The position numbers and the translations under genes were made by a program. This document shows, one piece after another, positions 1-11,000 of a DNA stretch of 64,000 bases. Below the pieces are notes generated by a model. That model was not told the origin of the DNA, did not search any database, and saw only the letters and a list, made by a program, of their open reading frames with translations. Positions within the stretch are counted from its first letter, which is position 1, and each line of letters begins with the position of its first letter. Source of the stretch: Membranipora membranacea (taxonomy: Eukaryota; Bryozoa; Gymnolaemata; Cheilostomatida; Membraniporidae); assembly GCA_914767715.1 (NCBI GenBank), contig OU612066.1, positions 2,609,001 to 2,673,000 of the forward strand. Reading direction: 5' to 3'.

Positions 1-76
1 ACTGTGATGAATGTTTTAGAATCTGCAGATACCCTGATGGAGAAAATTGTACTCACTGCTAAATTTGCTCTTTTCT
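1..76 (+). CDS. Possible P450 C/D-helix exon, 5' truncated by window
   Basis: Reading frame 1 gives TVMNVLESADTLMEKIVLTAK, similar to the helix C-D segment of CYP3-clan enzymes. A consensus donor GTGAGT starts at 77. Joining it to 547 keeps the frame, but roughly 55-60 residues expected between these segments in the family are then absent. It may be a real exon with the next exon lost, or a chance match. Confidence 0.4.
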
Positions 77-3000
77 GTGAGTATTTAGCTATGTATACAT
101 GTTACTAACTCCTTGATTCGATGGTTCTGATTGATTCAATTTACAATGGCAGTGGTTATGGCGGGTTTAGCAATCTGTTGAAAAACCTTCTCATTCCAAT
201 ATAAATTGGTTGACTGATGATCCACCGCATTGGATGTTAATGAAGTGTTTCATTTTGAATGCAATAGACAAAACTCATGCACCATTTACAGTATACGATG
301 TTATGTGTGAATTGTTGAGATACACCCTGCCACCCACCCCATTCACACTGTAATAGTGTAGCTGTACATTTATTTGGTGAATCATTATTTTTTAACCAAC
401 GATGCTAACTCCAAAAAGCTATAATGAATGGAGAAAGATATTTAACCTGCCATCTTACGTTAGTAAACTGCCCTTAGGGCCCCACGCATTCAATGTTATA
501 TCAACGCATCCAATTTACTGACGTGACTCTTGGTTTTACATTGCAGTGTACTCCACTCCTTGGATAGCTAATATATTGTTTGAGTATTTTGGTATATCTG
601 CATTCAACTACGAGACCCAGAAGTACTTTGAGAGTATTACCAGACAGGCCATCAATTCTCGCCTGAGCGGATCGGAGTCAGGACATGACTTTGTACAGAC
701 AATGGCTAACTCTCTGAGAGAGGCTCCTTCAGGAGATCCTGATACTCTCACCGATGATCACGGCCTCCGCTGGTCCAGAAAAGGTATGGACTGGTCTAAT
801 CAATCTCATGAGCATGCCTTGAAGCCGGGATTTCCCACTCCCAGGTTGCTGCTATTTGTAGTTGCCAATGCTTTGGCGTTACCCAAACATACGGGAGTAT
901 AGTCTGATGATTAGTCTGTGTATAACTACATTCTTTTGTGAGTAAACATGACTGAAAAGTTCATCTACACTGAGCAACCTATACCTATACAAGTGTCTGC
1001 CGTAGACATAGAACCACGAGTTCCTGGGCGTACAAGCCTTAACATTGCCTAAGCAAGCGGTTTACACTGGAACAAAATGTGTTATATACACTTAAATAAT
1101 ATTTGTTTACGACATGCAGGTCTGACGATGAATGAGATTATCGGCAACGCTTTCCTATTCTTACTGGCTGGATTTCAGACGACAGCAGACACAATGCTGT
1201 ATATTTTCTATGAGCTGGCCATGCACCCTGAGATTCAGCTACGGGTGAGATGAAGCAATAAAACATCTGTGATGATCTGGTGTGATGTGTAATACTCAAG
1301 GTTTCCATTATGACCTGACAAAATTATCCACACCCCCACATCACTCATATTATGATTTTGTGTACATATGTATGGTAAGTTGGAAACTGGAATCTTGACT
1401 CGGTACTCGCACGCCGTTCATCCTCGCCAGATCCCGGCAAACGGGACTAAAAGTACCCAAGGTCCACTTTGTGTCAACACATCAACGGGCAGTAAACTCC
1501 CCCTCCCTTTTCCTCTTAGACATAAAGAAAAGCCGATTTTCAGCAGACAAGGGAATAGGGCATGCATGAGTACTATTAGTCCCAACACATGTACCCAAGA
1601 GAGGGTAACTCCGTTTGCTTGACATATCCCGGCTGGAATCTTGACCGTTGCATATGCACAATATGCGTATGTACAATACTTATGTCTGTACATATGTTGT
1701 GTGTTAGTTTGTACAGTACGGACGACATATTAGGTGTGTGAACTTTGTGAGCACATGGTATGTGTAAGTACAGTACATAATATACAGTAGGTGTTTTTAT
1801 TAGCTTTATGAGGAGATAGAAAGTGTTGAACTTACAGACCAAGTCACTGTGGAGCAGATTAATAAACTGAAGTATCTGGAATGCTGTGTGCATGAGACTA
1901 TGAGACTATATCCTCAGGCTAACAGGTTTGTATTATAATGCGAGTCCCCTTAGCACTAGCCCCCTTCCAGGTGGAAACCCGGCCAGGGCTCGAATACTCA
2001 GACTATGTCAGGTCTATAAAATCAGATTCTCAAGTCAGCGAAACTCAGACTATGTGTGTATGTGTATGTGTTTATTTCACAACCAAAATATCATTTTCCA
2101 GTGAAAGAAATGATAAAACTAGGTTGGTTATAGAAAAAAAGTATTTCATGCATTATAATGCCACATGAAAAACTGAAAAAAACTTTTCTTGCGCTTCTCA
2201 GTTCGACACTTCTCAGGATGGTATTTTGATATTACAGGTTTACGAGAGGATGTTTTAAAATTATTGATCTTGATTCTATTAAAAAGAGGATGGCTCGGGT
2301 CCTCAGAAACTTTACTAAAATAGTGAGCACAGACGGAAAATAAAAACTCATCAGTCTTTGGCAGATTAAGCTGATCTAATCTAGAAAAATGATCATCAAC
2401 CTCGGTTAAAACAATTCTACTACTAGTTTTCTGTCTGTAACTAACCAGTCATTTTATTTAGACTCTCACATCAGGTCTATGAACATAGTATGAACATGTT
2501 TGGCCTTGGGTTTGAACTGTGCAAATGAGGGTGTGAGTTTTGTGAAACAACCATATGTTACCAAAAATTCAACAGTTCATTTGAATATGCAACAATCTCC
2601 TATCATGTTTTATTTAATTCAAATTTTTTGCCTCCATCTTTATTTAGATAAGATTCGAGTAAAACCTGATAACACGCAAAGAATTTATTGTACCGGTGTA
2701 CATGATAATAACCCACTTGTCAATATTATGTTGAGTAAAACTTAATCCTTCAATTATTATCTGCTTACAGAATTGACAGGCAGGCCACAGAAGATGTTGT
2801 AGTGAATGGGGTGAGAATACCTAAAGGTACATGTGTTACCACTGATGCCTGGGTCATTCAGAGAGATCCTCAATTATGGCAGGATCCTGAGACATTCGAC
2901 CCTGAAAGGTATACTTTTGTGCATATTTAGTATAAGTGCTCAAACTATGCCTGGATCATCTACTACAGCGCAACTTATTGTGACTAGGCTATGATTAATA

Positions 3001-4169
3001 ATGGAATGGCACCACCAGCGATCTGGGCGGAGCTTGAGCGCATGAAAGCTAATCAGCCAAACATCACCTTTAACCCCTGGAATGCATACATCATGGGTGA
3101 GGAGGCAACAGAACCATCCTGTCTTTCCGGAGGGTTGGCGGCTACTCTACGGGGGTCTTATGTTCCGAAGTCAGAGTGAGTGGCCTGCTTGAGTGCTCGG
3201 GCGGGCAGTTGTTCTAAACTAGATTAATCGGATCGCCCTACCATTCCCCGACTAGATGACCATACAGCTACACTATTCTTTTAGTTGTTAGTTTATGTCT
3301 GGATTTCAATTTTTACTGGATGCAAGAACCAAATGAAAAAGAAGAAAAAGATGATGATTGATGACCAGCTGTTGGACAAAACATCTGACAAACTTTTGAC
3401 AACCAGACTAATGTAACAATACATCATTGTTTGATGTTCGTCAAAGAATGTGATAGACTATTATCAGGGAGGGAGCATCTTGTTCTCTTGGCTTTGAACC
3501 CAGAATGAATTGTTTTACGTCCTCATTACAATTTATCAGCCATGTACAAGCTGAGAAAATGATGATTTCTGGGAACAAAAAGTTAACATACTAAATTGGG
3601 CCAAGGAGTTACAGTGTGAAAACCTTGAGTAAAGAATAAAAGTTGATCGCGTCACCTGTTGGATGACGGACCCAATACTTGCATAACTTGCAACCTGAGA
3701 GACTCATTCATTAAGAGGCACAATATTATCTTATTTCAGATTTACCCCTGAGAACAGTGTTGGGAGACACCCTTGTTCGTTCTTCCCGTTTGGTATCGGT
3801 AACAGGTCATGTATTGGTAATCGTCTCGCCATGTTAGAAATGAAAGTCGCCGTAGTACAGTGTTTGAGAGCCTTCAAACTGGAGCCCTGCGCCGAAACAC
3901 CGGTAAGTTTATTCTTCCTGTTCTTTAAATAAGTCTTTTCTGTATTTGAGTGATGAAGTCATGGGTAACTGAAATTAATCGATGCAAAGCAGCGATGATG
4001 TAATGTGCGTAATACTAATAAAGGGCTGATATGTAATGGAGTGTTGGGTAACCATTTTAAAACAATGGATGCATTCTGCTTGCAGACTCGACCACTGAAG
4101 TTCAAGGCTACAGTCTCTATAGCACCAGAAAAACAAATCGTACTGAAGTTTGTACCCAGGAGTGAATGA
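1..4169 (+). CDS. Cytochrome P450, CYP3-clan-like, 3' part of gene
   Basis: This is a haem-thiolate monooxygenase of the microsomal type, with its 5' end off the window. Exons read: about 1-76 (weak), 547-783, 1120-1244, 1804-1925, 2771-2908, 3740-3902 and 4086-4169 with stop TGA. All junctions from 547 on have GT/AG sites and matching phases. The I-helix motif is AGFQTT (exon 1120-1244). The K-helix ExxR is HETMR (exon 1804-1925), PERF is DPERF, spanning the 2908/3740 junction, and the haem-binding loop is FGIGNRSCIG with its cysteine ligand (exon 3740-3902). The C-terminus ends VLKFVPRSE. Spacing between motifs and the loop context resemble CYP3A/CYP5 enzymes. The substrate cannot be inferred. 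Oddities: the usual acidic residue before the I-helix threonine is Gln, and an internal F-G-region exon seems to be missing between 76 and 547. The clan call is from remembered family patterns, not a search. Confidence 0.88.
547..783 (+). CDS. P450 exon: F/G-helix to H-helix region
   Basis: A strong acceptor (tttacattgcag) precedes 547, and a GTATGG donor follows 783, in phase with the next exon at 1120. The translation includes YFESITRQAINSRLSG and FVQTMANSL, which look like the CYP3-family segment before helix I (the 'FLQLMIDS' region). The ORF stays open past the donor to 902, but the phase and the family alignment favour splicing at 783. Confidence 0.75.
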
Positions 4170-4714
4170 CTGGGAACTATACCCTCTTACTACCATTAAT
4201 CCTTTATATATTTTTCATTAATTTTCAGTCAATTTTTCTTCACATGAATATAATACACTTTTTTAGTAGTTCTTTTCTATCATACTATCATAGATGAATG
4301 TTATATCCTTAGTCTGTGATGTTATGACCAGATTGTCTAACGGCAGCATTTTGCTTTGCTCTGCTTTTCTTCTCACGCTGACAAAAATATAACTACATGT
4401 ATACATGTATACATGTACTTGTATGGAACAAAACAAGTAGATTTTCTTCATCAAATTAGTCTGGCAGATTGAGAGTGCTGTTTTAGCATGTTCAAAGCTG
4501 GTGACCTATAAATTCTCAGTTGGGAGTGCCTGATAATGGTTACAATATTATACTTGTAAACAACAAGTACTGATAAAAAGGAAGCTTGTTACTATGGTGT
4601 AAAGGTTTATGACTGGGCTTTATCAAAATGAATTGAGGCCATTCTCCTCGATTACCAGGTGTCAATCTCAAGTATAGTAAGGTAAGCATGCTCATGTCAT
4701 CCTCCGGGTCTTTC

Positions 4715-4720
4715 AATAAA
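4715..4720 (+). promoter_or_regulatory. Candidate poly(A) signal for the P450 gene
   Basis: A canonical AATAAA lies about 550 bases after the P450 stop codon. No nearer canonical hexamer was noted in 4170-4710. It could equally be chance in AT-rich DNA. Confidence 0.25.
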
Positions 4721-4849
4721 AATGAGTGATGCTTTACTAAAGCAGATTATCGCTATCAGATCGCTCAAAATTTTTTCCCCCTTGTTTGTCTTTCGATTAT
4801 ACAAATTTATTCCCATATCGCTTACTCAGAATGTATGATTATTGATCGA

Positions 4850-5070
4850 AATCAGATGGTCATATCACACGCCACATCCCGAAACCTGGATTGCGAAATA
4901 TTTGTTGGCCGCAATTTCTGCGCCGAATTGTTCTGAGTTTGCAGGTCGAAGCACACCTGGGGGGGGGGGTGCAGCCAAACCCCAGTAGTCGACGAACTGC
5001 AGTGGGCTTCGAACCCGCTACCTTCAACACTTGCATGCTGAAAGTCTGGCGCTCTAACCACTAACCCATT
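4850..5070 (-). repeat. tRNA-derived SINE
   Basis: On the minus strand, from about 5070 downwards, the sequence reads like a tRNA gene: an A-box-like segment (GTGGTTAGAGCGCC) is followed about 40 bases later by a near-perfect B box (GGGTTCGAAGCCC). After the tRNA-like head comes a non-tRNA body of about 130 bases with a C run. It cannot be a functional tRNA, because the arms do not pair properly and it continues as a SINE body. The exact 3' end and target-site duplication were not resolved. Confidence 0.7.
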
Positions 5071-6889
5071 CTTGGTACATCCTATATGTCTGCTTGTGCA
5101 AAGGATGGAGTTGAAAAGGCTGCTATGCTAACTTCCCTGTAATTTTTGTTCTAGATGCCGAAGGGTCAAAGAATGATGTCACTGTTCACATTTTTCTTCC
5201 ATTGATAACAAAAGGATTCAGAGCAAAATTTAGCATAAAGAAAACAACCTTTTTACGATTAAAAGGCAATAGTGTTTCCATCACATAAAATGGGAGACGA
5301 TGGTTTTCAAACCCAGAAAAAATGTTTTAGGAAAACATCCTGCACGGTTTTGATGACCAGTCTTTAGATTGCACAAAGTGATGTGGACCCGTGATGTGTC
5401 AGCACCGTCCATAGTTATCTGCCATTTTAGCCGTGATCCAACCCTTTTAGAGGTTTGCAAAGTTGTCCTCTTCAGAAATGAAATAACACTCCCCAACCAA
5501 TGTTGCTTTATTAGCTTAATAGACATGAATACTGTCAATATATGACCAATGAAGTTTCACTAGCTGTTTCGATTATCAGGCTTTCCCTGGAAGTTTCGTT
5601 ACACCGGCAACTTGGGGGTGTGTCCTGTTTGCGATGTTTTTGCAACCCTGCATAGCACCCAGCTTATCATTTTAACTTCGCAATAGCAAGTAGGAGCAAG
5701 CATATGTCAAGCAAGCAACAAAACTTTGTGAGTAAACGCCATTAACTCCTGATCGTTTGTAGGGATTTATAACCTTATGGTTTTTTGATTGACAATAATG
5801 ATTACTTCAAGATAAATCTGTCATCTTTGCTATCAAAGTTAGGATTAAACAGTGATGGAACCACTGGGTACATTTTTCATGACTTGTCATGTAAGAATAG
5901 TGGTTCTGTGCTTAGAACCCATTGGGATATCCACTGTGGCATTCATTGCGTCGCCAAATAGGCATCAGATTGGCACTTGGACACCCGCTTTATGTTTATG
6001 TTTGTATTTCTGTTCCTCCTAAAATCAACAGCGTGATGTACGGCTGGGTGCTAAATAGGCATCAAGCTGCATCTAAGACATCAGGACACAAATTTGACAG
6101 AGGCAGATGATTTTGTAAAAGAGAAGGTTGGGTTGAAGACACTCATCATCGAGGCGAAAAACAAATCCGGATGGGGTGGTTACGGAAAATACAACTGCTC
6201 CAAGCCCTTCTAGATGGGTTTGTCACACCAAATGATCGATACAAGCTGCAAGGGCGGATGGGTGGATGGGTACTTGATTTGTCATGAGCAGATCATCCTT
6301 TTACAAAGATGTGTGGCAGATGGCCATTTACCAGACACATTTTTAGCACAACAAGTGGTCAGGGACCCCTCTTCTATGCTCTCCTTAACATGTTGGATTC
6401 AAACCAAATATTCGGGCCGTCTGTATAGGTGGTGTTGGTTATTGCTTAAACCATGTGAAGCGTCATCTACTCCAAGTTCTAATTGTGTGGTGCGATGCTG
6501 AATGACATGCACTGGTGACTTAAATTCTGTTCTGGCTTTGGCAATGGCTGTTTATCTCCAGTTTTGATTAGCTGTATTGATTTTGGTTTTGTGTGTTTTT
6601 GTGTCGGTTTAACCAGGGAGAATGGTTTAACTAACCCAAAATTTCAATAGCAGGTCATTACTAAGTCAATACAGAAACCACAACGCAACAACTACATTTT
6701 TTCATTCAGATGCAAAAAATTTAAAAAAAATGCAAATGTAAGCTGATAACTGCTTTTGGTTGGTTGACCAGACACCAGACACCTCAATTTGTTTTGCAAA
6801 TGTATTGTGTTCAGCCATAAATCATTGTATCCTCGCACATCAGCTGCATGCAAGTCGAAGTGCCAGGATGTCTATGATGCAAGTTGGAG

Positions 6890-7200
6890 GCGTAATATTA
6901 TCAACTACTTGTTTAGCAGCCAACCAGTAGAAGCGCACCAGCGGCAGCACACTAGAAGCAGCCTGCAAGTTGTAATCCACCCACCTTCGGTAGCAGGCTG
7001 AGCACACCATCACAGCACACCAGAGGCAGCACACATTTGGCAGCATGCAAGCCGCAGCTTACAAGCGGCAACCCACACACCACAGGCGGCACACTGTATA
7101 CATACACCATCGGCTGCACAACAGTGGCAGCCCACAAGCAGCAGCTCACTCAGCAGGTGACCAGAGGCAGCACACTGAGCACATCAGTGGCAGCATTCTA
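6890..7200. repeat. Degenerate CAG/CAC-rich minisatellite
   Basis: About 300 bases are built of loosely repeated units around 'ccagaggcagcacac' and 'gtggcagccc'. The region is more GC-rich than its flanks. Long open frames run on both strands because the repeat lacks stop codons. They show no protein-family signature, so I treat it as non-coding. Confidence 0.5.
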
Positions 7201-7625
7201 GCTGTCGTCGCAGTTTTGAAAGTTTCTGTATTCTTCATCATGTTACAGATTTTGATGTGGAGGAGCTTGATTGGGACTTTTTATGATTGAACCTGAGACA
7301 ATTGAGCCTGCCTGTGGCTTAGAGATCAGTGACCAGGTAGGTTGGGGAGACAAAAGGGATGAAATAACCTAGGTTTAGAACTGATCACATGATCTTCAAA
7401 TGGAAATAAGTACTGATACTGACTTTAATGTTTAGACAGTCTTCGATTATACAACTTACAGCATTATATACAACTTCCATATTAATAGGCGATTTTCATG
7501 AGGTTTCTCTAATATCCAAATGGCTGTCTTGAAAACATAATATATCGAAGTGTGATAACTCTCAGTTTCGATAATGGGCAATATCAATACAATTGGTGGC
7601 CAATATGTTGTTCCTATGCGGCTGA

Positions 7626-7631
7626 TATAAA
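7626..7631 (+). promoter_or_regulatory. Possible TATA box of RNF213-like gene
   Basis: TATAAA lies about 130 bases upstream of the chosen ATG at 7760. It is a plausible core-promoter position for a short 5' UTR, but it is a single motif in AT-rich DNA with no transcript evidence. Confidence 0.25.
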
Positions 7632-7759
7632 GCCGGAATCGCTTTCACATTTTATGTTTATAACAATGATCCCCTATCCGATGAACCACTGAATAGGAAA
7701 TCACACGTGTAAACAACGCCTGCTCACCTTTTTGTTGTGGTCATAGATCTCATAGCTAG

Positions 7760-8003
7760 ATGGCGAATCCCATGGTAGTGCTGAAAGAAGATGAATGCCC
7801 GTGTTGTGAAGAGGATATCGAGCTAAATGCTGCCAAGTGTGAGAGCTGCAGTGTACCACTCATCTGGTCCCAAGCAGCCCAACTGATAACACAAAATGAA
7901 GCCTGTCCAAAATGTAGTACTGAAAGAGGTGTCACAAAGAAGTCAAAAAAACCTTTGCCACTGTGCATCAGCTGTGGATACATCTTTGAGAATCCGGACA
8001 CAG
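7760..8003 (+). CDS. RNF213-like: RNF213-like exon 1: start codon and double zinc ribbon
   Basis: The exon begins MANPMVVLKEDECPCC. It has two cysteine-pair sets, CPCC-x10-CESC and CPKC-x16-CISC, typical of zinc-ribbon modules. Vertebrate RNF213 also starts with a short zinc ribbon, which supports this as the true N-terminus. The donor GTATGT at 8004 leaves one base (phase 1), which joins exactly to the exon at 13740 to give PDTDAAS. The start context has G at +4 but no purine at -3. No in-frame ATG further upstream was evident. Confidence 0.8.
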
Positions 8004-11000
8004 GTATGTACACAGGTTGCTCTCTACTGTAATTGAATGTTTGTAATGTTTTACAAGGAAACTATAGAGCGAGAGTGAAAATGACCCAAGTTCTAGAAAC
8101 AGTGAGCTCTATTTTCTTGTGTCAAAGTTGATCACCGCCATCATATTATTGTGATATATTTTCGATTCAATCTTGATTAGACTTAATTGTCAGCTCTTTA
8201 AATTTTTTCCATCTGTCTTTTGCCTTGAGCCTGCATCATTCACACCATAGCCGATAAAGAGTCATGCCCTGCTAAAACCTGAAACCCTATCTTCAACTGT
8301 CATGCTTCTGAATCATTACATAATATGTAATGATTCAGAAGCATTAACAGATGTATGATAGTTGAGGATAGGGCAAACCATGAGGTGGAAAACAAAATCC
8401 ACATGTATATTTTGTTTTCCACCTCTTGGTTTGCCCTCAAAAATGCATTCGTTTCCACTATTTGAGAATGAACTGAATCATACTTGGATGGCCTGATTAA
8501 CCAAGCAGCCATGAAAGCAAGCTCGACCTCACGGCAACGCAGTGATTATGTTGAGAGTATTTTTATTCAGATCATATTTACTTATACTTGTCTTAAAGTG
8601 CCTCGACCGGTATATAAGGGCCAGTCAATGTAAAGCGATCACCCAGCCATATCAAATTCAAATGGGGTTAGCAGCATTCAAATTCCTCCTGCTTTTTCGG
8701 AATTAAGAGGAGAAGCAGTGAATTATTTTTAATGGGAATCAGACAAGCTGATGCAGAATTGTGTGATACACATGCCCAATAAATTTTCATTGCAATAATG
8801 GCATTGGAAAGTGGTGAAAATATGACTGATGTCATACGAAATTGCCCAGTTCCGATGATTTCAAATCATCCGCTTCAAAATATACGAGCTCTTATTGGTC
8901 AGTTTTGACGTTATGATTTATGGTTTTAGAGGTTGCCTAGATACCGTTGTCAAGATTGAAATTGACAGTTGTAATTAAACCCTATAATCCCAAGTGTGAT
9001 GAGCCAACACAACAATAGCTATATCATAGCTTCTATTCAACTTTATTTATGGGTGTCTGCAAATCACAATTTCTTATATAACACACTTGACCACTTGAGA
9101 ACGCAACGTGGACTGGCTGTTAGAGGCGGAGACCAAGGCCAATCTCCGCCTCTAATTACATTGATCAGCCAATGGTCTTGCCTGTCACTTCACATGATTA
9201 ATCCCCGTGCACCCCCTTCGATTCCTACCTCTTTAAGTGCAACACAAGGTCAATTTACAAGATACGAGCACTCATGACACTCAGAAAAAATGTAATCCTT
9301 GGCAAGCTCAATAAAAATGCTTACACATTGAAAGGTTCCGCATGGCTGGCTGAACACAATGAAGTAAATTGGAAAACATTTTCTGAAAAGTATTTGAAAA
9401 TATGATATTGTGTTCAACTCTTTTTCAATCTGAAACGCTTACAATAGCAACTGCTGCTGCTATGCTCTTACAACATAAATGTAAAAAGCTTTTCATTACA
9501 TCTGATAGCATGTCAGTGCTACAGTCCCTGCAAAATTCAGCAAAAAGAACAAATACCAAAGTAGACTCTATGAAAATTATAAACCAAGTGGCCCAATCTA
9601 ACCATCTAGACATCTTGTGGGTGCCTGCACACACGTATCCAGGGTGATGTGCGTACTGATGAATTTGCTCACATTGGTTTGGCGCTTGGCTATATGGGTC
9701 CGGACCCTGTCCCTCCAATTCCTTTAAGCCACATAAAAGCCCAAACAAAGCAATGGATACAGGAACAGGGGCATTCAAAATCCAAACCCAAAAATGTAAA
9801 AGCACTAAATACTTTTTGCTCACCCTAAAGCTGTAGCTCCACGTAACGATGTAATCACAGGCCGATGGCATGTCTAGACATGCTCGGCCGATCTCACACT
9901 GCTACACAGGCCTATGAGTTAGTATACGAGGGTCTAGTGAGTCATAGTGGCTCATAAATCAGGTGCCTAGATTGACCAATGAACTCCCTCAGTTCAATCG
10001 ATTGACCAATGATAATTAATGGGCGTGTTAACAAATGACCGGATATAGATGTCATATTAAATCCGGGTCTTTGTCACTTTGAATCTTCACCAAATAAAAT
10101 TTCAGTCTTCTGTAAGATTGATTTTCCTATGCTATACTATGGATGTCATGTCAGGACAACTTCCATTTCCAAGTGATACAGCTATTACCTTCCATATTTT
10201 CACTACAGCACCACTCCTATCTTTGTAGTTATGGTCTTTTTTATCATAAATAGGAGGATGTGATTTTACTACAGATATTATCAACTCCTCCATTTTTGAT
10301 AGCCTGTCACGATTTGATAGATGACGTGTTTAACCGCGTAATTATTGAAGCAAGCAATCAACCACCAATCAGCATAGATGATCGTCCAGATCACTCGGGC
10401 AAAAGACCAACAAGTTCGATGTCCACTTAACACGAGTAATCACTCGTGCAGATCCACCGATTAACCACTCGTGACCCCAAATCGATGTAAAAATCGTGTC
10501 ATGTAGCCATAGCTTAAATATGAAGAGCCTTTCAAAATTACCAAATCTATGCAAACCACTTATCTTGCACACGATCAACACAATCACAGGCCATGGACAG
10601 TTGATGTCTCACCTGACTAGATTACAATTAGCCGATGTGCCCTCATGTTCTGGTTTTGGTGCAAATCTGGATGACCACAATAACTATGTTAACCATTGTC
10701 CTAAATGAAACAAAGACTAGACATTTTCCAAAAACCACTCACACTCTGGATAAACCAACTATCATCCAGAAAACCAAAATATGCATGAGGTTCCAGATCT
10801 TGTTGACTTTATTTGTCAGTCATGCAAGTTTGATAACCGATGCAAGAGCAGACATGCTTTTCGGGGCCATTGAGTACTACGATTACCTGTACCTGTACTC
10901 TGATAATACAACCTTGTTGTGTTATCCCCATTGAAGACAAGAGAAGATATTGTGTTAGGAACAAAAGAAATAAGTATCTTTGATAAAAAAAACTACAGGT

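Larger units (their letters stand above)
4170..7759. other. Intergenic region between P450 and RNF213-like gene
   Basis: It holds the P450 3' flank, a tRNA-derived SINE on the minus strand (about 4850-5070), an 11-base G run near 4961 that lies within the SINE, a degenerate CAG/CAC-rich repeat at about 6890-7200 and a possible TATA box at 7626. The remaining stretches are AT-rich. The short open frames in them do not resemble any protein family I recognise. Confidence 0.6.

Noticed and set aside
1368-1893. Overlapping open frames on both strands in a P450 intron
   Set aside because: They are mutually overlapping with no protein signature, and P450 exon phases join across this region.
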